The notes under the pieces were generated by a model, which saw only the letters and a list, made by a program, of their open reading frames with translations, was not told where the DNA came from and ran no database searches. DNA of 64,000 nt from Novosphingobium beihaiense (lineage in GTDB: Bacteria > Pseudomonadota > Alphaproteobacteria > Sphingomonadales > Sphingomonadaceae): positions 62,001 through 126,000 of the forward strand of contig NZ_JALHLG010000009.1 in assembly GCF_022832375.1 (NCBI RefSeq). The letters run 5' to 3'. Positions 15,682 through 24,344 of this stretch are shown piece after piece (the stretch's first letter is position 1; each line of letters begins with the position of its first letter). Position numbers and translations under genes: made by a program.

Positions 15682-16953
15682 TCAGAACCCTCGCTTGGCG
15701 ATTTCGTGGGCGGTGCGGTCGAGTTCCTCGCGGAAATCGGGGTGGGCGATGGCGACCAGCCGCCGGGCGCGTTCGGCAAGGCACTGGCCTTTCAATTCCG
15801 CCGCGCCGAATTCGGTGACGACCACGTCCACTTCGGTGCGCGCGGAGGTAACGGGACCGCCCAGCTGCGGCACGATCTTGCTGAGCGCGCCGCCCTTGGC
15901 GGTCGCGCCCAGCACCATCAGCGAGGCGCCGCCCGGCGAGCGGGCTCCGGCGCGCACGAAGTCCACCTGGCCGCCCGTACCGCCGACATAGGCATGGCCC
16001 ACCTGCTCGGCATTGACTTGCCCGGTGAGATCGACTTCGACCGCCGAGTTGATCGTGACGAGCCGTGACAAACGCCCCAGCACGCCTGCATCGTGGGTAT
16101 AGCTGGTCGGCGTCATGCGGATCGACGGATTGTTGTGCGCCCAGTCATAGAGCCGCCGGGTGCCGATCAGCGCGCCGTTGATCGAAACGCCGGTGTCGAT
16201 CTCCTTGCGCGCATTGGTGAGCACGCCCGCCTCGGCCAGCTCGACGAGGCCGTCTCCCAGCATTCCGGAGTGCACGCCCAGATCCTTGCGGTCATGCAGC
16301 AGGCGCAGGATCGCATCGGGCACCGCGCCGACGCCGGTCTGGATCACCGAGCCATCGCCGATGTACTCGGCACAGAATTTCGCGATCGCTTCGTCAGTGG
16401 GGCCGATCTTCGCGGGCGCGACTTCCACCGGCGCGCGGCTGACTGTCACCGCCACGTCGATAGCGCTGCCGGGGATCAGTTCGCCCGGCACATAGGGCAC
16501 CTGCTCGTTGACTTCGGCGATCACCACGCGCGCCTTGTCCACCGCCGCGCGCACATAGTCGGAGATGAGACCGCAGGAATGGTTGCCCGCGCTATCCGCC
16601 GGGCTCACCTGGATCATCGCCACGTCGCAAGGCATCACACCCCATTCGATCAGCGGCGCGACCTGGCTGACATGGACGGGGATCACATCGAGCAGATTGG
16701 CCTTAGTCATCGCCCGCAGCGCGCCGATGGCGCCCATGCTGGACAGGCGGAAGGCACTCGCGGTTTCCGGCGTGAACAGGCCGGAGAAGCTGGTGGCGAT
16801 GAAAGCGCCGAGATTGCCGATAGCAGCCCCTTGCGCAATCAGCGCTTCCACCAGCGTGGTCGGCTCGCCGCAGGCCTGGCCGAAAACGATCCGGTCGCCT
16901 GCCTTGAGGTATTGCGAAAGGTCGAGCGCTTCCGGGGTGACGATGTCGGTCAT
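15682..16953 (-). CDS. Acetyl-CoA hydrolase/CoA-transferase family protein with altered active site
   Basis: 423 residues of the class I CoA-transferase family (4-hydroxybutyrate CoA-transferase/acetyl-CoA hydrolase group). Conserved parts: VIQTGVGAVPDAILRLL, DLGVHSGMLGDG, and HAYVGGTGGQVDFVRAG. Relatives carry the catalytic Glu in a GIHTE motif; here residues 228-230 are His-Ser-Gly, while the second homologue in the window (49758-51056) has HTE. So it may be a hydrolase or use another residue. ATG 16953 is preceded by a GGGGAGGGG that belongs to a family C repeat. Two bases before the hydratase gene. Confidence 0.87.
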   Translation of the reverse strand: MTDIVTPEALDLSQYLKAGDRIVFGQACGEPTTLVEALIAQGAAIGNLGAFIATSFSGLFTPETASAFRLSSMGAIGALRAMTKANLLDVIPVHVSQVAPLIEWGVMPCDVAMIQVSPADSAGNHSCGLISDYVRAAVDKARVVIAEVNEQVPYVPGELIPGSAIDVAVTVSRAPVEVAPAKIGPTDEAIAKFCAEYIGDGSVIQTGVGAVPDAILRLLHDRKDLGVHSGMLGDGLVELAEAGVLTNARKEIDTGVSINGALIGTRRLYDWAHNNPSIRMTPTSYTHDAGVLGRLSRLVTINSAVEVDLTGQVNAEQVGHAYVGGTGGQVDFVRAGARSPGGASLMVLGATAKGGALSKIVPQLGGPVTSARTEVDVVVTEFGAAELKGQCLAERARRLVAIAHPDFREELDRTAHEIAKRGF

Positions 16954-16959
16954 GCAAAG

Positions 16960-17061
16960 CCCCTCCCCTTCAGGGGAGGGGTTGGGGTGGGGGCGATCCC
17001 TACAACCCGCACTTGGCCGAGAGCCCCCAACCCCCGGCCCCTCCCCTGAAGGGGAGGGGAG
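16960..17061. repeat. Intergenic palindrome, family C copy 2
   Basis: Arms CCCCTCCCCTTCAGGGGAGG and its complement-like CCCCTCCCCTGAAGGGGAGG with an inner GGTTGGGGTGGGGG/CCCCCAACCCCC pair. It lies between the CitE-like gene (17082 on) and the CoA-transferase start; its left arm is used as the ribosome-binding site of the latter on the reverse strand. Confidence 0.88.
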
Positions 17062-17081
17062 GACAGCGCCTGCCCGGTACA

Positions 17082-17972
17082 TCACAGCTTGCCCGCCTGC
17101 CGCAGCAGCCGTTCCGCGCGTGCAAGGTAAGGCCGGTCGAGCATTCCGCCCTTCCAGCCAATCGCGCCCACGCCGGGGTTGGCGGCGAAGACATCGACGA
17201 TTTCCTGCGCTTCGGCCACTTCCTCATCAGTGGGGGTGAAGGCGGCATTGATCACCGGCACTTGCGCCGGGTGGATCGCCATCATCCCGCGATAACCGTC
17301 GCGGCGAACCTTTTCGGCGCGGGCCTTCAGCGCGTCGAGATCGCGGAAATCGGCACTGATCGTCTCGATCGCCGTCACACCCGCCGTCGCCGCGCCCAGC
17401 ACGCAGAAGCTGCGGGCCATTTCATAGGTGAAGGAATAAGAGCCGTCCGGATCGCGGTTGGACGAGGCACCAATCGAATCCGCCAGATCCTCCGCACCCC
17501 ATGTCAGCGCGACCACGCGCGGGCAGCCCTTGTAATCGCCCCAGTGGAACATGGCCTCCGCCGTCTCGGTCATCAGCACGATCAGCGGGGTGGAGCCCTG
17601 TTCGATGCCGTTGGCGACTTCGAAAGCCTCCAGATACTTGTCGAGCGTTTCCACGTCCTGCCGGCCATAGACCTTGGGCAGCATGATCCCGCCCGGATGC
17701 GCGGGCATCACCGCCGCGAGATCGAGCAGCGTATAGGGCCCGTCGAGCGGGTTCACGCGCACCCACAGGCGGTGGCGCTGTTCGGGATGGGCCTTGATGA
17801 AATCATGCACCATCGGGCGCGCATTCGCCTTGTTGTCGATGGCAACGGCATCTTCGAGGTCGATCAGGACGATATCGGCCTCGCCCTCCATCGCCTTGGT
17901 CATCTTCTTTTCGCTGTCGCCCGGCGCGAAGAGCCAGGAGCGGGCGGAGATGGGTTCGTGCTGGATGGGCAT
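17082..17972 (-). CDS. HpcH/HpaI aldolase/citrate lyase (CitE-like) family protein
   Basis: 296 residues, CitE-like length. Family motifs: RSWLFAPGDSEKKM, VLIDLEDAVAIDNK (metal-binding Glu/Asp), LWVRVNPLDG, GIMLPKVYG, LIVLMTETAEAMF (Glu) and LTWGAEDLADSIGA, ending with MAIHPAQVPVINAAFTPT. These enzymes cleave or join C-C bonds of malyl-CoA- or citramalyl-CoA-like thioesters. With the CoA-transferase and enoyl-CoA hydratase downstream it makes a plausible thioester-handling operon. The exact substrate is not readable. Confidence 0.9.
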   Translation of the reverse strand: MPIQHEPISARSWLFAPGDSEKKMTKAMEGEADIVLIDLEDAVAIDNKANARPMVHDFIKAHPEQRHRLWVRVNPLDGPYTLLDLAAVMPAHPGGIMLPKVYGRQDVETLDKYLEAFEVANGIEQGSTPLIVLMTETAEAMFHWGDYKGCPRVVALTWGAEDLADSIGASSNRDPDGSYSFTYEMARSFCVLGAATAGVTAIETISADFRDLDALKARAEKVRRDGYRGMMAIHPAQVPVINAAFTPTDEEVAEAQEIVDVFAANPGVGAIGWKGGMLDRPYLARAERLLRQAGKL

Positions 17973-17985
17973 CCTCTTCCTTTCA

Positions 17986-18066
17986 CGTCATCCCAGCGAA
18001 GGCTGGGATCGCGGGCAGCCAAGCCGCGCGTTGCCGAGAGCGATCCCGGCCTTCGCCGGGATGACG
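17986..18066. repeat. Intergenic palindrome, family D copy 1
   Basis: Arms CGTCATCCCAGCGAAGGCTG and CGGCCTTCGCCGGGATGACG, 81 bp overall, ending 7 bases from the acyl-CoA dehydrogenase stop. The arms resemble copies at 54191-54282 and 62767-62858 but the loop differs. Confidence 0.88.
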
Positions 18067-18073
18067 CCCTCGT

Positions 18074-19240
18074 TCAATAGCTTTTGGGCAGTTCCAGAAC
18101 CCGCTCGGCGATGTAGTTCATGATCTGGTGCGGGCTGACCGGGGCGATGCGCGGGATCAGCACCTCGCGCAAGTAACGCTCGACATGGTATTCCTGCGCA
18201 TAGCCCATGCCGCCCATCGACATGACCGCCGTCTGGCACGCCTCGTATCCCGCCTCTGCGGCCAGGAACTTGGCGGAGTTGGCCTCGGCGCCGCAATCCT
18301 CGCCCTTGTCGAACAGGGTGGCGGCCTTGAGCACCATGAGGCTCGCCGCCTCCACTTGCATCCACGCCTTGGCAAGCGGATGCTGGATGCCCTGGTTCTG
18401 GCCGATGGGGCGGCCGAACACCACACGTTCGCGGGCATAGCGCGACGCCTTCTGGATCGCCACGCGTCCCAGCCCGGTAGCTTCGGCGCCCAGCAGGATA
18501 CGTTCGGGATTGAGGCCCTGCAGCAGAATTTTAAAACCCTGCCCTTCCTCGCCGATGCGGTCTTCCTCGGGGATGAACAGGTCGGTGATGAACAGCATGT
18601 TCGAGCCGACGGCATGGCGGCCCATCTTGGGAATGATCTGGTGCTCGATGTGCTCGCGGTCGAGCTTGCAGTAGAACAGCGTCAGCCCTTCGGTCTTCTT
18701 CTTCACCTGATCGAGCGGCGTCGTGCGCGCGATCAGCAGCATCCGGTCCGCGACGTGCGCATTGGTGATCCAGATCTTCTCGCCATTGACCTTGTAGCCG
18801 CCCTCCACCTTTTCGGCGCGGGTCTTGAGGCTGGTGGTGTCGAGCCCGGTGTTGGGCTCGGTAACGGCGAAACACATCTTCTCCTCGCCCGAGAGGATCG
18901 GCGGAATCATGCGCTGCTGCTGTTCCTCAGTGCCGAACAGATGCACCGGCTCCAGCCCGAACACCGGCCCGTGGATCGCCGAGGCCGCCGTCATGCCGCC
19001 GCCGCTTTCGGCGACCGCCTGCATCATCACCGCCGCTTCGGTAATGCCCAGCCCCGCACCGCCGACCGATTCGGGCATGGCGACGCCCAGCCATCCGGCC
19101 TCGGCCATCGACTTGTGAAACTCGAAGGGGAATTCGCCGCTGCGATCCTTTTCCAGCCAGTACTCGTCCGTGAACTGCGAGCAGTGCTTGAGAACCGCTT
19201 CGCGGATATTCTGCTGGTCTTCGGTGAGTGAGAAATCCAC
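18074..19240 (-). CDS. Acyl-CoA dehydrogenase family protein
   Basis: 388 residues from GTG 19240, with GAGGAAAGG nine bases upstream and the family start VDFSLTEDQQNIREAV. FAD and substrate motifs: MCFAVTEPNTGLDTTSLKT, KIWITNAHVADRML, and the GGMGYAQEYHVERYLRE helix. The usual catalytic Glu in the YEGTSEIQ stretch is replaced by APVSPHQI; an alternative Glu exists in GLNPERILLG, the place used by isovaleryl-CoA dehydrogenase. FAD-dependent alpha,beta-dehydrogenation of an acyl-CoA is likely. Divergent from the CaiB gene across 205 bp. Confidence 0.9.
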   Translation of the reverse strand: MDFSLTEDQQNIREAVLKHCSQFTDEYWLEKDRSGEFPFEFHKSMAEAGWLGVAMPESVGGAGLGITEAAVMMQAVAESGGGMTAASAIHGPVFGLEPVHLFGTEEQQQRMIPPILSGEEKMCFAVTEPNTGLDTTSLKTRAEKVEGGYKVNGEKIWITNAHVADRMLLIARTTPLDQVKKKTEGLTLFYCKLDREHIEHQIIPKMGRHAVGSNMLFITDLFIPEEDRIGEEGQGFKILLQGLNPERILLGAEATGLGRVAIQKASRYARERVVFGRPIGQNQGIQHPLAKAWMQVEAASLMVLKAATLFDKGEDCGAEANSAKFLAAEAGYEACQTAVMSMGGMGYAQEYHVERYLREVLIPRIAPVSPHQIMNYIAERVLELPKSY

Positions 19241-19445
19241 GGGACTCGACCTTTCCTCTGCACAGGCGCCGCGCCGGAGGCCGGGCCTTTCCCAATTTCG
19301 CTTCACTTTGAGCGTGGGCGGGAATTAGCAGCGCCAGGCGCCCCGCACAACCGGCATTGTGCCGATATCGGTTCATCGAACGAAAATACGCATAGACCTG
19401 CCATCGCGGCTGCGCTATCAGATTCGCCAGATAACGGAGAGTCAG

Positions 19446-20669
19446 ATGGCCGGAGAGGCACAGGGACAAGAAGCCCCACAGGGCCGCAGCGGACCGCTGG
19501 CGGGGATTCGCGTGGTCGATCTCACCAGCGTCGTGTTCGGCCCCTATGCCACACAGATCATGGCCGACATGGGCGCCGAAGTGTTCAAGGTGGAGCCGCC
19601 CGCCGGCGACAATACCCGCTGGATCACCGAAGGCCCGGTGCCCGGCATGGGCGGCATCTACGTCAATGTGAATCGCGGCAAGCGCGGTCTGATGCTCGAT
19701 CTGCGCCGGGACGAGGACAAGGACACATTGCGCCGGCTGATCGCCACGGCGGACGTGTTCATCCATTCGATGCGCGGCAGCGCGATCAAAAAGCTGGGTT
19801 TCGATTACGAGGCCGTCCGCGCGATCCGGCCCGATATCGTCTATACCAATTGCTACGGCTATTCGCGGCGCGGGCCCGAAGGCGACAAGCCCGCCTATGA
19901 CGACACCATCCAGGCCGAATGCGGCATCCCTTACGTGCAGGGGTTGATGAATGGCGAGCCCGGCTATGTCGCCACGATCATGGCGGACAAAGTGGCGGGC
20001 CTCCACGCGCTCTACGCCACGATGATGGCGCTGTTCCACCGCGAACGCACGGGTGAGGGGCAGGAAGTGGAAGTCACCATGTTCGAGGCGATGAGCTCGT
20101 TCATGCTGGTGGAACACGCCAATGGCGCGATGTTCACGCCGCCGACCACGCCCGCCTTCTATCACCGCGCGGTCGAGAAGAACCGCCGCCCCTACAAGAC
20201 CAGGGACGGCTACGTCGCCGCGCTGGTCTATAACGACAAACACTGGAATGCCTTCATGGAGGCGATCCAGCCCGCATGGGCCATGGGCGAACGGGGCGAG
20301 GAGTTCTCCACTCTCGAAAAGCGCGCGAAGCAGATCGGGCGGGTCTATGGCCTGCTGGGCGAGACGTTCCTCACCCGCACCACGCAGGAATGGCTCGATA
20401 CGCTGCAGGCCCTGCACATCCCTTGCGCCCCGCTGCGCTCCACCGGCGAGCTGTTCGAGAACGAACACCTCAATGCCATCGGCTTTTTCGAGGAGGTCGA
20501 AACCGCGCAGGGCCCCGTCCGCTACCCGGGCGTGCCCACGTGGTTTTCCGCCACGCCCGGCAAAGTCCACGGCCCCTCCCCCCTGCTGGGCGAAGACAAC
20601 GAAGCCGTGCTGGCCGAACTGGCGGAGAACGCCGAGGCGATTGCTGACGAAGCGGATGCCTCCAAGTGA
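19446..20669 (+). CDS. CaiB/BaiF family CoA-transferase (type III)
   Basis: 407 residues from ATG 19446 with CGGAGAG upstream. Family III motifs: GIRVVDLTSVVFGPYATQIM, DMGAEVFKVEPPAGDNTR, NVNRGKRGLMLDLR and the catalytic-Asp region IMADKVAGLHALYATMMAL, HRERTGEGQEVEVTMFEAM. These enzymes move CoA between acids such as oxalate, carnitine or bile acids. The next gene encodes a thiamine-diphosphate enzyme, the same order of functions as formyl-CoA:oxalate CoA-transferase with oxalyl-CoA decarboxylase, but the sequence alone does not fix the substrate. Confidence 0.92.
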   Translation: MAGEAQGQEAPQGRSGPLAGIRVVDLTSVVFGPYATQIMADMGAEVFKVEPPAGDNTRWITEGPVPGMGGIYVNVNRGKRGLMLDLRRDEDKDTLRRLIATADVFIHSMRGSAIKKLGFDYEAVRAIRPDIVYTNCYGYSRRGPEGDKPAYDDTIQAECGIPYVQGLMNGEPGYVATIMADKVAGLHALYATMMALFHRERTGEGQEVEVTMFEAMSSFMLVEHANGAMFTPPTTPAFYHRAVEKNRRPYKTRDGYVAALVYNDKHWNAFMEAIQPAWAMGERGEEFSTLEKRAKQIGRVYGLLGETFLTRTTQEWLDTLQALHIPCAPLRSTGELFENEHLNAIGFFEEVETAQGPVRYPGVPTWFSATPGKVHGPSPLLGEDNEAVLAELAENAEAIADEADASK

Positions 20670-20828
20670 ACAGCGATGTTGATTTGACGGGAAGAGAGCT
20701 TAGTCATTCCTGCAAAGCGTGCACCGCTGCCGCAGCTTGGGAGAGCAACTGAAAACCGCCGCGTATGGCGCCCTCTTTTTAGCAGGCACGCGAAAACAAC
20801 CGGATCGAGATCGAAGAAAGGCAACCCA

Positions 20829-22610
20829 ATGTACGCAGACGATACCAAGGCGGAAGCCACCCCGGCGACCAAGCCCAAGGGCACTCCGGTCTACAAGCGC
20901 ATCCTCGACCTGTTCGAGGCAGAGGGCATCCGCACCCTCTACGGCATTCCCGATCCGAACTTCGTCCACTTCTTCCTCGAAGCCGAACGCCGTGGCTGGA
21001 CCGTGGTATCGCCGCACCATGAGGCCGCCGCCGGGTTCATGGCCGAAGCCAGCACCCGCATCACCGGCAAGCCCGCGCTCGCCATCGGCACGCTCGGGCC
21101 GGGCATGGCGAACATGATGCCCGCGATCCAGTGCTGCAAGGTCGAGAATTCGCCGGTGATCTTCATGGGCGGCCAGCGCGCCCGCATCACCGAGCGCCGC
21201 GTGCGCCGCGGCCGCATCCAGTTCGTGCGTCAGGAACCGATGATCGAGGATTCGGTCAAGTTCTCCAGCTCGATCGAATATGCCGACCAGACCGACGAGA
21301 TCGTGCGCGAGGCGATCCGCGTCGCCATGTCGGGCACGCCCGGCCCCTGCTACATCGAATATCCGCACCACGTCGTGCTCGAAGAGCTGGACGTTCCCGA
21401 AGTCCTGCCGCCGCACCGCTACCGCCTGACCAATCAGGGCGCCGACGGCGACCGCATCGCCGAAGCCGCAGAGCTGATCGCGAATGCCAAGAACCCGGTC
21501 ATTCTGGCGGGCCATGGCGTTTACACCAGCAAGTCCGGCGCGGCAGTGAAGGATCTGGCGCTCAAGATCGGCGCGCCGGTGATCCAGACCTCGGGCGGCA
21601 CCGCCTTCATCGAGGGGATCGAGGACCGCACCTTCCCTTACGGCTTCTCCGAAGTTTCGATCGATGCGGTGGTCGACAGCGACCTGTGCATCGCGCTCGG
21701 CACCGAACTCGGCGAGCCGAGCCACTACGGCCGCTGGCGCCACTGGGTGGATAACGAAGCCAACCGCAAGTGGATCTACGTCCAGCAGGACCCGACCGCG
21801 ATCGGCGTCAACCGCCAGATCGACTGCCCGCTGGTGGGCGATCTGCGCGCCGTGGTGCCGCAGCTCGTGCGCGCGCTGGAAGGCAAGACCCTGCCCGGCC
21901 ACCCGCGCCTTGAGGAGTTCATCAAGGGCGATGCGCAGCAGATCAAGGATCTGGACGAGGAATCGCAGACCCGCGACGACGGCACCGGCAACGTGCCGAT
22001 GAACACGGCCCGCTTCATCGTGGAAGCCACCAAGGCGTTCCCGAAGGACGGCATCATGATCCGCGACGGCGGCGCCACGGTGATCTACACCTGGACCTAC
22101 AACATGGCGAAGCCGCACGACGTGATCTGGAACCAGAACTACGGCCACATCGGCACCGGCCTGCCCTATGCCACCGGCGCCATGCTGGCCGATCAGGCCG
22201 CGACCGGCAAAGTCCGCCCGGGTATGCTGGTGACGTCGGACTCCTCGTTCCTGTTCCACATCGGCGAACTGGAAGTGGCGGTGCGCAAGAACCTGCCGCT
22301 GGTCTGCGTCGTCGGCGTGGACTTCCAGTGGGGCCTCGAAGTCGGCGTCTATCGCATGACGTTCGGCGAAGGCACCAATGAGGCGGGCGTGCACTGGTCC
22401 GACAAGGTCCGCTTCGACAAGATCGCCGAAGGCTTCGGCGCCGCCGGTGAATTCGTCACCGACGCAGCCGACATCGCGCCTGCCATCGAACGCGCCTATG
22501 CCCGCGGCGGCGTGACGGTGATCCATTGCAAGATCGATCCGGTCGCCAATGCCACGGACAAGCCCCAGTACAGCGAATTCCGCACCTGGTACGCCGAAGG
22601 CACGCAGTAA
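20829..22610 (+). CDS. Thiamine-diphosphate-dependent enzyme (acetolactate synthase/2-hydroxyacyl-CoA lyase-like)
   Basis: 593 residues. N-terminal PYR domain (about 18-180) has the catalytic Glu65 in SPHHEAAAGFMAEAS; a central domain (about 200-350) follows; the C-terminal PP domain has NYGHIGTGLPYATGAML. The diphosphate-metal motif, normally GDG...NN, reads SDS at 470-472 and VD at 497-498, so Asp471 is kept and Asp498 stands in for Asn. Family chemistry is cleavage or joining of 2-oxo or 2-hydroxy acyl substrates. Flanked by a CaiB CoA-transferase (159 bp upstream) and an aldehyde dehydrogenase downstream, which suits 2-hydroxyacyl-CoA cleavage (inference). Start ATG follows AGAAAGGC. Confidence 0.88.
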   Translation: MYADDTKAEATPATKPKGTPVYKRILDLFEAEGIRTLYGIPDPNFVHFFLEAERRGWTVVSPHHEAAAGFMAEASTRITGKPALAIGTLGPGMANMMPAIQCCKVENSPVIFMGGQRARITERRVRRGRIQFVRQEPMIEDSVKFSSSIEYADQTDEIVREAIRVAMSGTPGPCYIEYPHHVVLEELDVPEVLPPHRYRLTNQGADGDRIAEAAELIANAKNPVILAGHGVYTSKSGAAVKDLALKIGAPVIQTSGGTAFIEGIEDRTFPYGFSEVSIDAVVDSDLCIALGTELGEPSHYGRWRHWVDNEANRKWIYVQQDPTAIGVNRQIDCPLVGDLRAVVPQLVRALEGKTLPGHPRLEEFIKGDAQQIKDLDEESQTRDDGTGNVPMNTARFIVEATKAFPKDGIMIRDGGATVIYTWTYNMAKPHDVIWNQNYGHIGTGLPYATGAMLADQAATGKVRPGMLVTSDSSFLFHIGELEVAVRKNLPLVCVVGVDFQWGLEVGVYRMTFGEGTNEAGVHWSDKVRFDKIAEGFGAAGEFVTDAADIAPAIERAYARGGVTVIHCKIDPVANATDKPQYSEFRTWYAEGTQ

Positions 22611-22618
22611 CGTAAATA

Positions 22619-22761
22619 TCCTCCCCCATCAGGGGGAGGGGGACCACCCGTTAGGGTGGTGGAGGGGCACGGGCAGTCAATCGCTCCCTCTCGACGGCAA
22701 GCAAACCGCCTGTGCCCCTCCACCATGCTGCGCATGGTCCCCCTCCCCGTTCCGGGGAGGA
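22619..22761. repeat. Intergenic repeat, family B copy 3 (reverse orientation)
   Basis: Outer arms TCCTCCCCCATCAGGGGGAG and CCCCTCCCCGTTCCGGGGAG, inner CCACCCGTTAGGGTGG and CCATGCTGCGCATGG hairpins. Its core (CTCTCGACGGCAAGCAAACC then GCCTGTGCCCC) is the reverse complement of the core of copies 1 and 4. It separates the thiamine-enzyme and aldehyde dehydrogenase genes. Confidence 0.88.
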
Positions 22762-22774
22762 ATGGGAGACTACC

Positions 22775-24196
22775 ATGCGCAACTACACCCAGTTCTACAT
22801 CGACGGCCGCTTTGTCGATCCGATCACCCCCCGCACGGCGGAAGTCATCAACCCGGCCACCGAAGCCGTTTCCGGCACCATCTCGCTCGGCTCGCCTGCC
22901 GATGTCGATCTCGCCGTCGCCGCCGCGCGCAAGGCTTTCGCCAGCTATTCGCAGACGTCTGCGCAGGAACGGCTCGAACTGCTCCAGACGATTCAGGCCG
23001 AATACGCCAGGCGCGAAGAGGAACTGGGCGAGGCGATCATGGAAGAGATGGGCGCCCCGCGTCCGCTCGCCTGCGGTTTCCACACCATGCTTGGCAGCGG
23101 CCACCTCAATACCGCGATCGAAGTGCTCAAGACCTTCAAGTTCGAGGAAGAGCGCGGCGTTACCCTGATCCGCAAGGAGCCGATCGGCGTGTGCGGGCTG
23201 ATCACGCCGTGGAACTGGCCGATGAACCAGACTTGCGTGAAGATCTTCCCCGCGCTCGCCGCCGGGTGCACGATGATCCTCAAGCCGCCGCAACTCGCTC
23301 CCTATTCGGCCCAGATCCTCGCCGAGATCCTGCACGAGTCGGGTGTGCCCGCCGGTGTCTTCAACATGGTGCAGGGCAAGGGCAGCGAAATCGGCACCGC
23401 GCTTTCCACCCATGAGGACGTGGACATGATCTCCTTCACCGGCTCCGAGCCGGTGGGCGTGCAGATCCAGAAGGATGCCGCCGATACCGTCAAGCGCGTC
23501 GGGCTGGAACTGGGCGGCAAGAGCGCGTGGATCGTGCTCGACGACGCCTCGCTCGCCACCCATGTCGCGGGCGCGACGGCGGGCATGATGGGCAATTCGG
23601 GCCAGACCTGCTCGGCCGGTTCGCGCCTGCTGGTGCCCAATTCGCGCATGGAAGAGGTGAAGAAGGCCGCTGCCGAGGCTGCCAATGCCGTGACCGTGGG
23701 CGATCCCACCGGCAACTTCGCCATGGGCCCGGTCGTCTCCAAGAGCCAGTACGACATCATCCAGGGCTATATCGAAAAGGGTCTGGAAGAAGGCGCCGAA
23801 CTGGTCGCCGGCGGCCCGGGCCGCCCCGAAGGGCTGGACAAGGGCTGCTACGTGAAGCCCACCGTGTTCGTGGGCACCAACGACATGGTGATTTCACGCG
23901 AGGAGATCTTCGGCCCGGTGCTCGTCATCATCGGCTACGACGATCTGGACCATGCCGTGGAAATCGCCAACGATTCGAATTTCGGTCTCGGCGGCTATGT
24001 CTCGGGCGAGGATCTCGATGCCTGCCGCGAGGTTTCGCGCAAGATACGCACCGGCGCGATCTGGGTGAACGGCGGTTTCGACTTCCACGCTCCGTTCGGC
24101 GGCTACAAGCGTTCGGGCAACGGGCGCGAATGGGGCGAATACGGGCTGCACGAATATCTGGAAGTGAAGGCGGTGATCGGCTGGAACCCGGCCTGA
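22775..24196 (+). CDS. Aldehyde dehydrogenase (NAD(P)-dependent, ALDH superfamily)
   Basis: 473 residues from ATG 22775, with GGGAG eight bases upstream at the edge of the preceding repeat. Motifs: PWNWPMNQTCVKIFPALAAG, FTGSEPVG, catalytic Glu in LELGGKSAW, catalytic Cys in GNSGQTCSAGSRLLV, and the EEIFGPVL and PFGGYKRSGNGREWGEYG ends. It oxidises an aldehyde to the acid. In place after the CoA-transferase and thiamine enzyme, it could take the aldehyde released by 2-hydroxyacyl-CoA cleavage. A good rho-independent terminator follows. Confidence 0.93.
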   Translation: MRNYTQFYIDGRFVDPITPRTAEVINPATEAVSGTISLGSPADVDLAVAAARKAFASYSQTSAQERLELLQTIQAEYARREEELGEAIMEEMGAPRPLACGFHTMLGSGHLNTAIEVLKTFKFEEERGVTLIRKEPIGVCGLITPWNWPMNQTCVKIFPALAAGCTMILKPPQLAPYSAQILAEILHESGVPAGVFNMVQGKGSEIGTALSTHEDVDMISFTGSEPVGVQIQKDAADTVKRVGLELGGKSAWIVLDDASLATHVAGATAGMMGNSGQTCSAGSRLLVPNSRMEEVKKAAAEAANAVTVGDPTGNFAMGPVVSKSQYDIIQGYIEKGLEEGAELVAGGPGRPEGLDKGCYVKPTVFVGTNDMVISREEIFGPVLVIIGYDDLDHAVEIANDSNFGLGGYVSGEDLDACREVSRKIRTGAIWVNGGFDFHAPFGGYKRSGNGREWGEYGLHEYLEVKAVIGWNPA

Positions 24197-24224
24197 CCGG
24201 ACGCTTCGCGCCGGAATTTGCAAG

Positions 24225-24258
24225 CGGCCCGGATGTCTTGCGGCATCCGGGCCGTTTT
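24225..24258 (+). terminator. Rho-independent terminator after the aldehyde dehydrogenase gene
   Basis: Perfect 11-bp stem, CGGCCCGGATG (24225-24235) with CATCCGGGCCG (24244-24254), followed by TTTT. Confidence 0.85.
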
Positions 24259-24344
24259 GCGCTGGCTGCATCGACGCGGCCCGTTCCAACCAGAATTTAA
24301 CCGATGCCGCCTAAGGCGTGGGAGCGACAAGGAAGGATCGTTCC

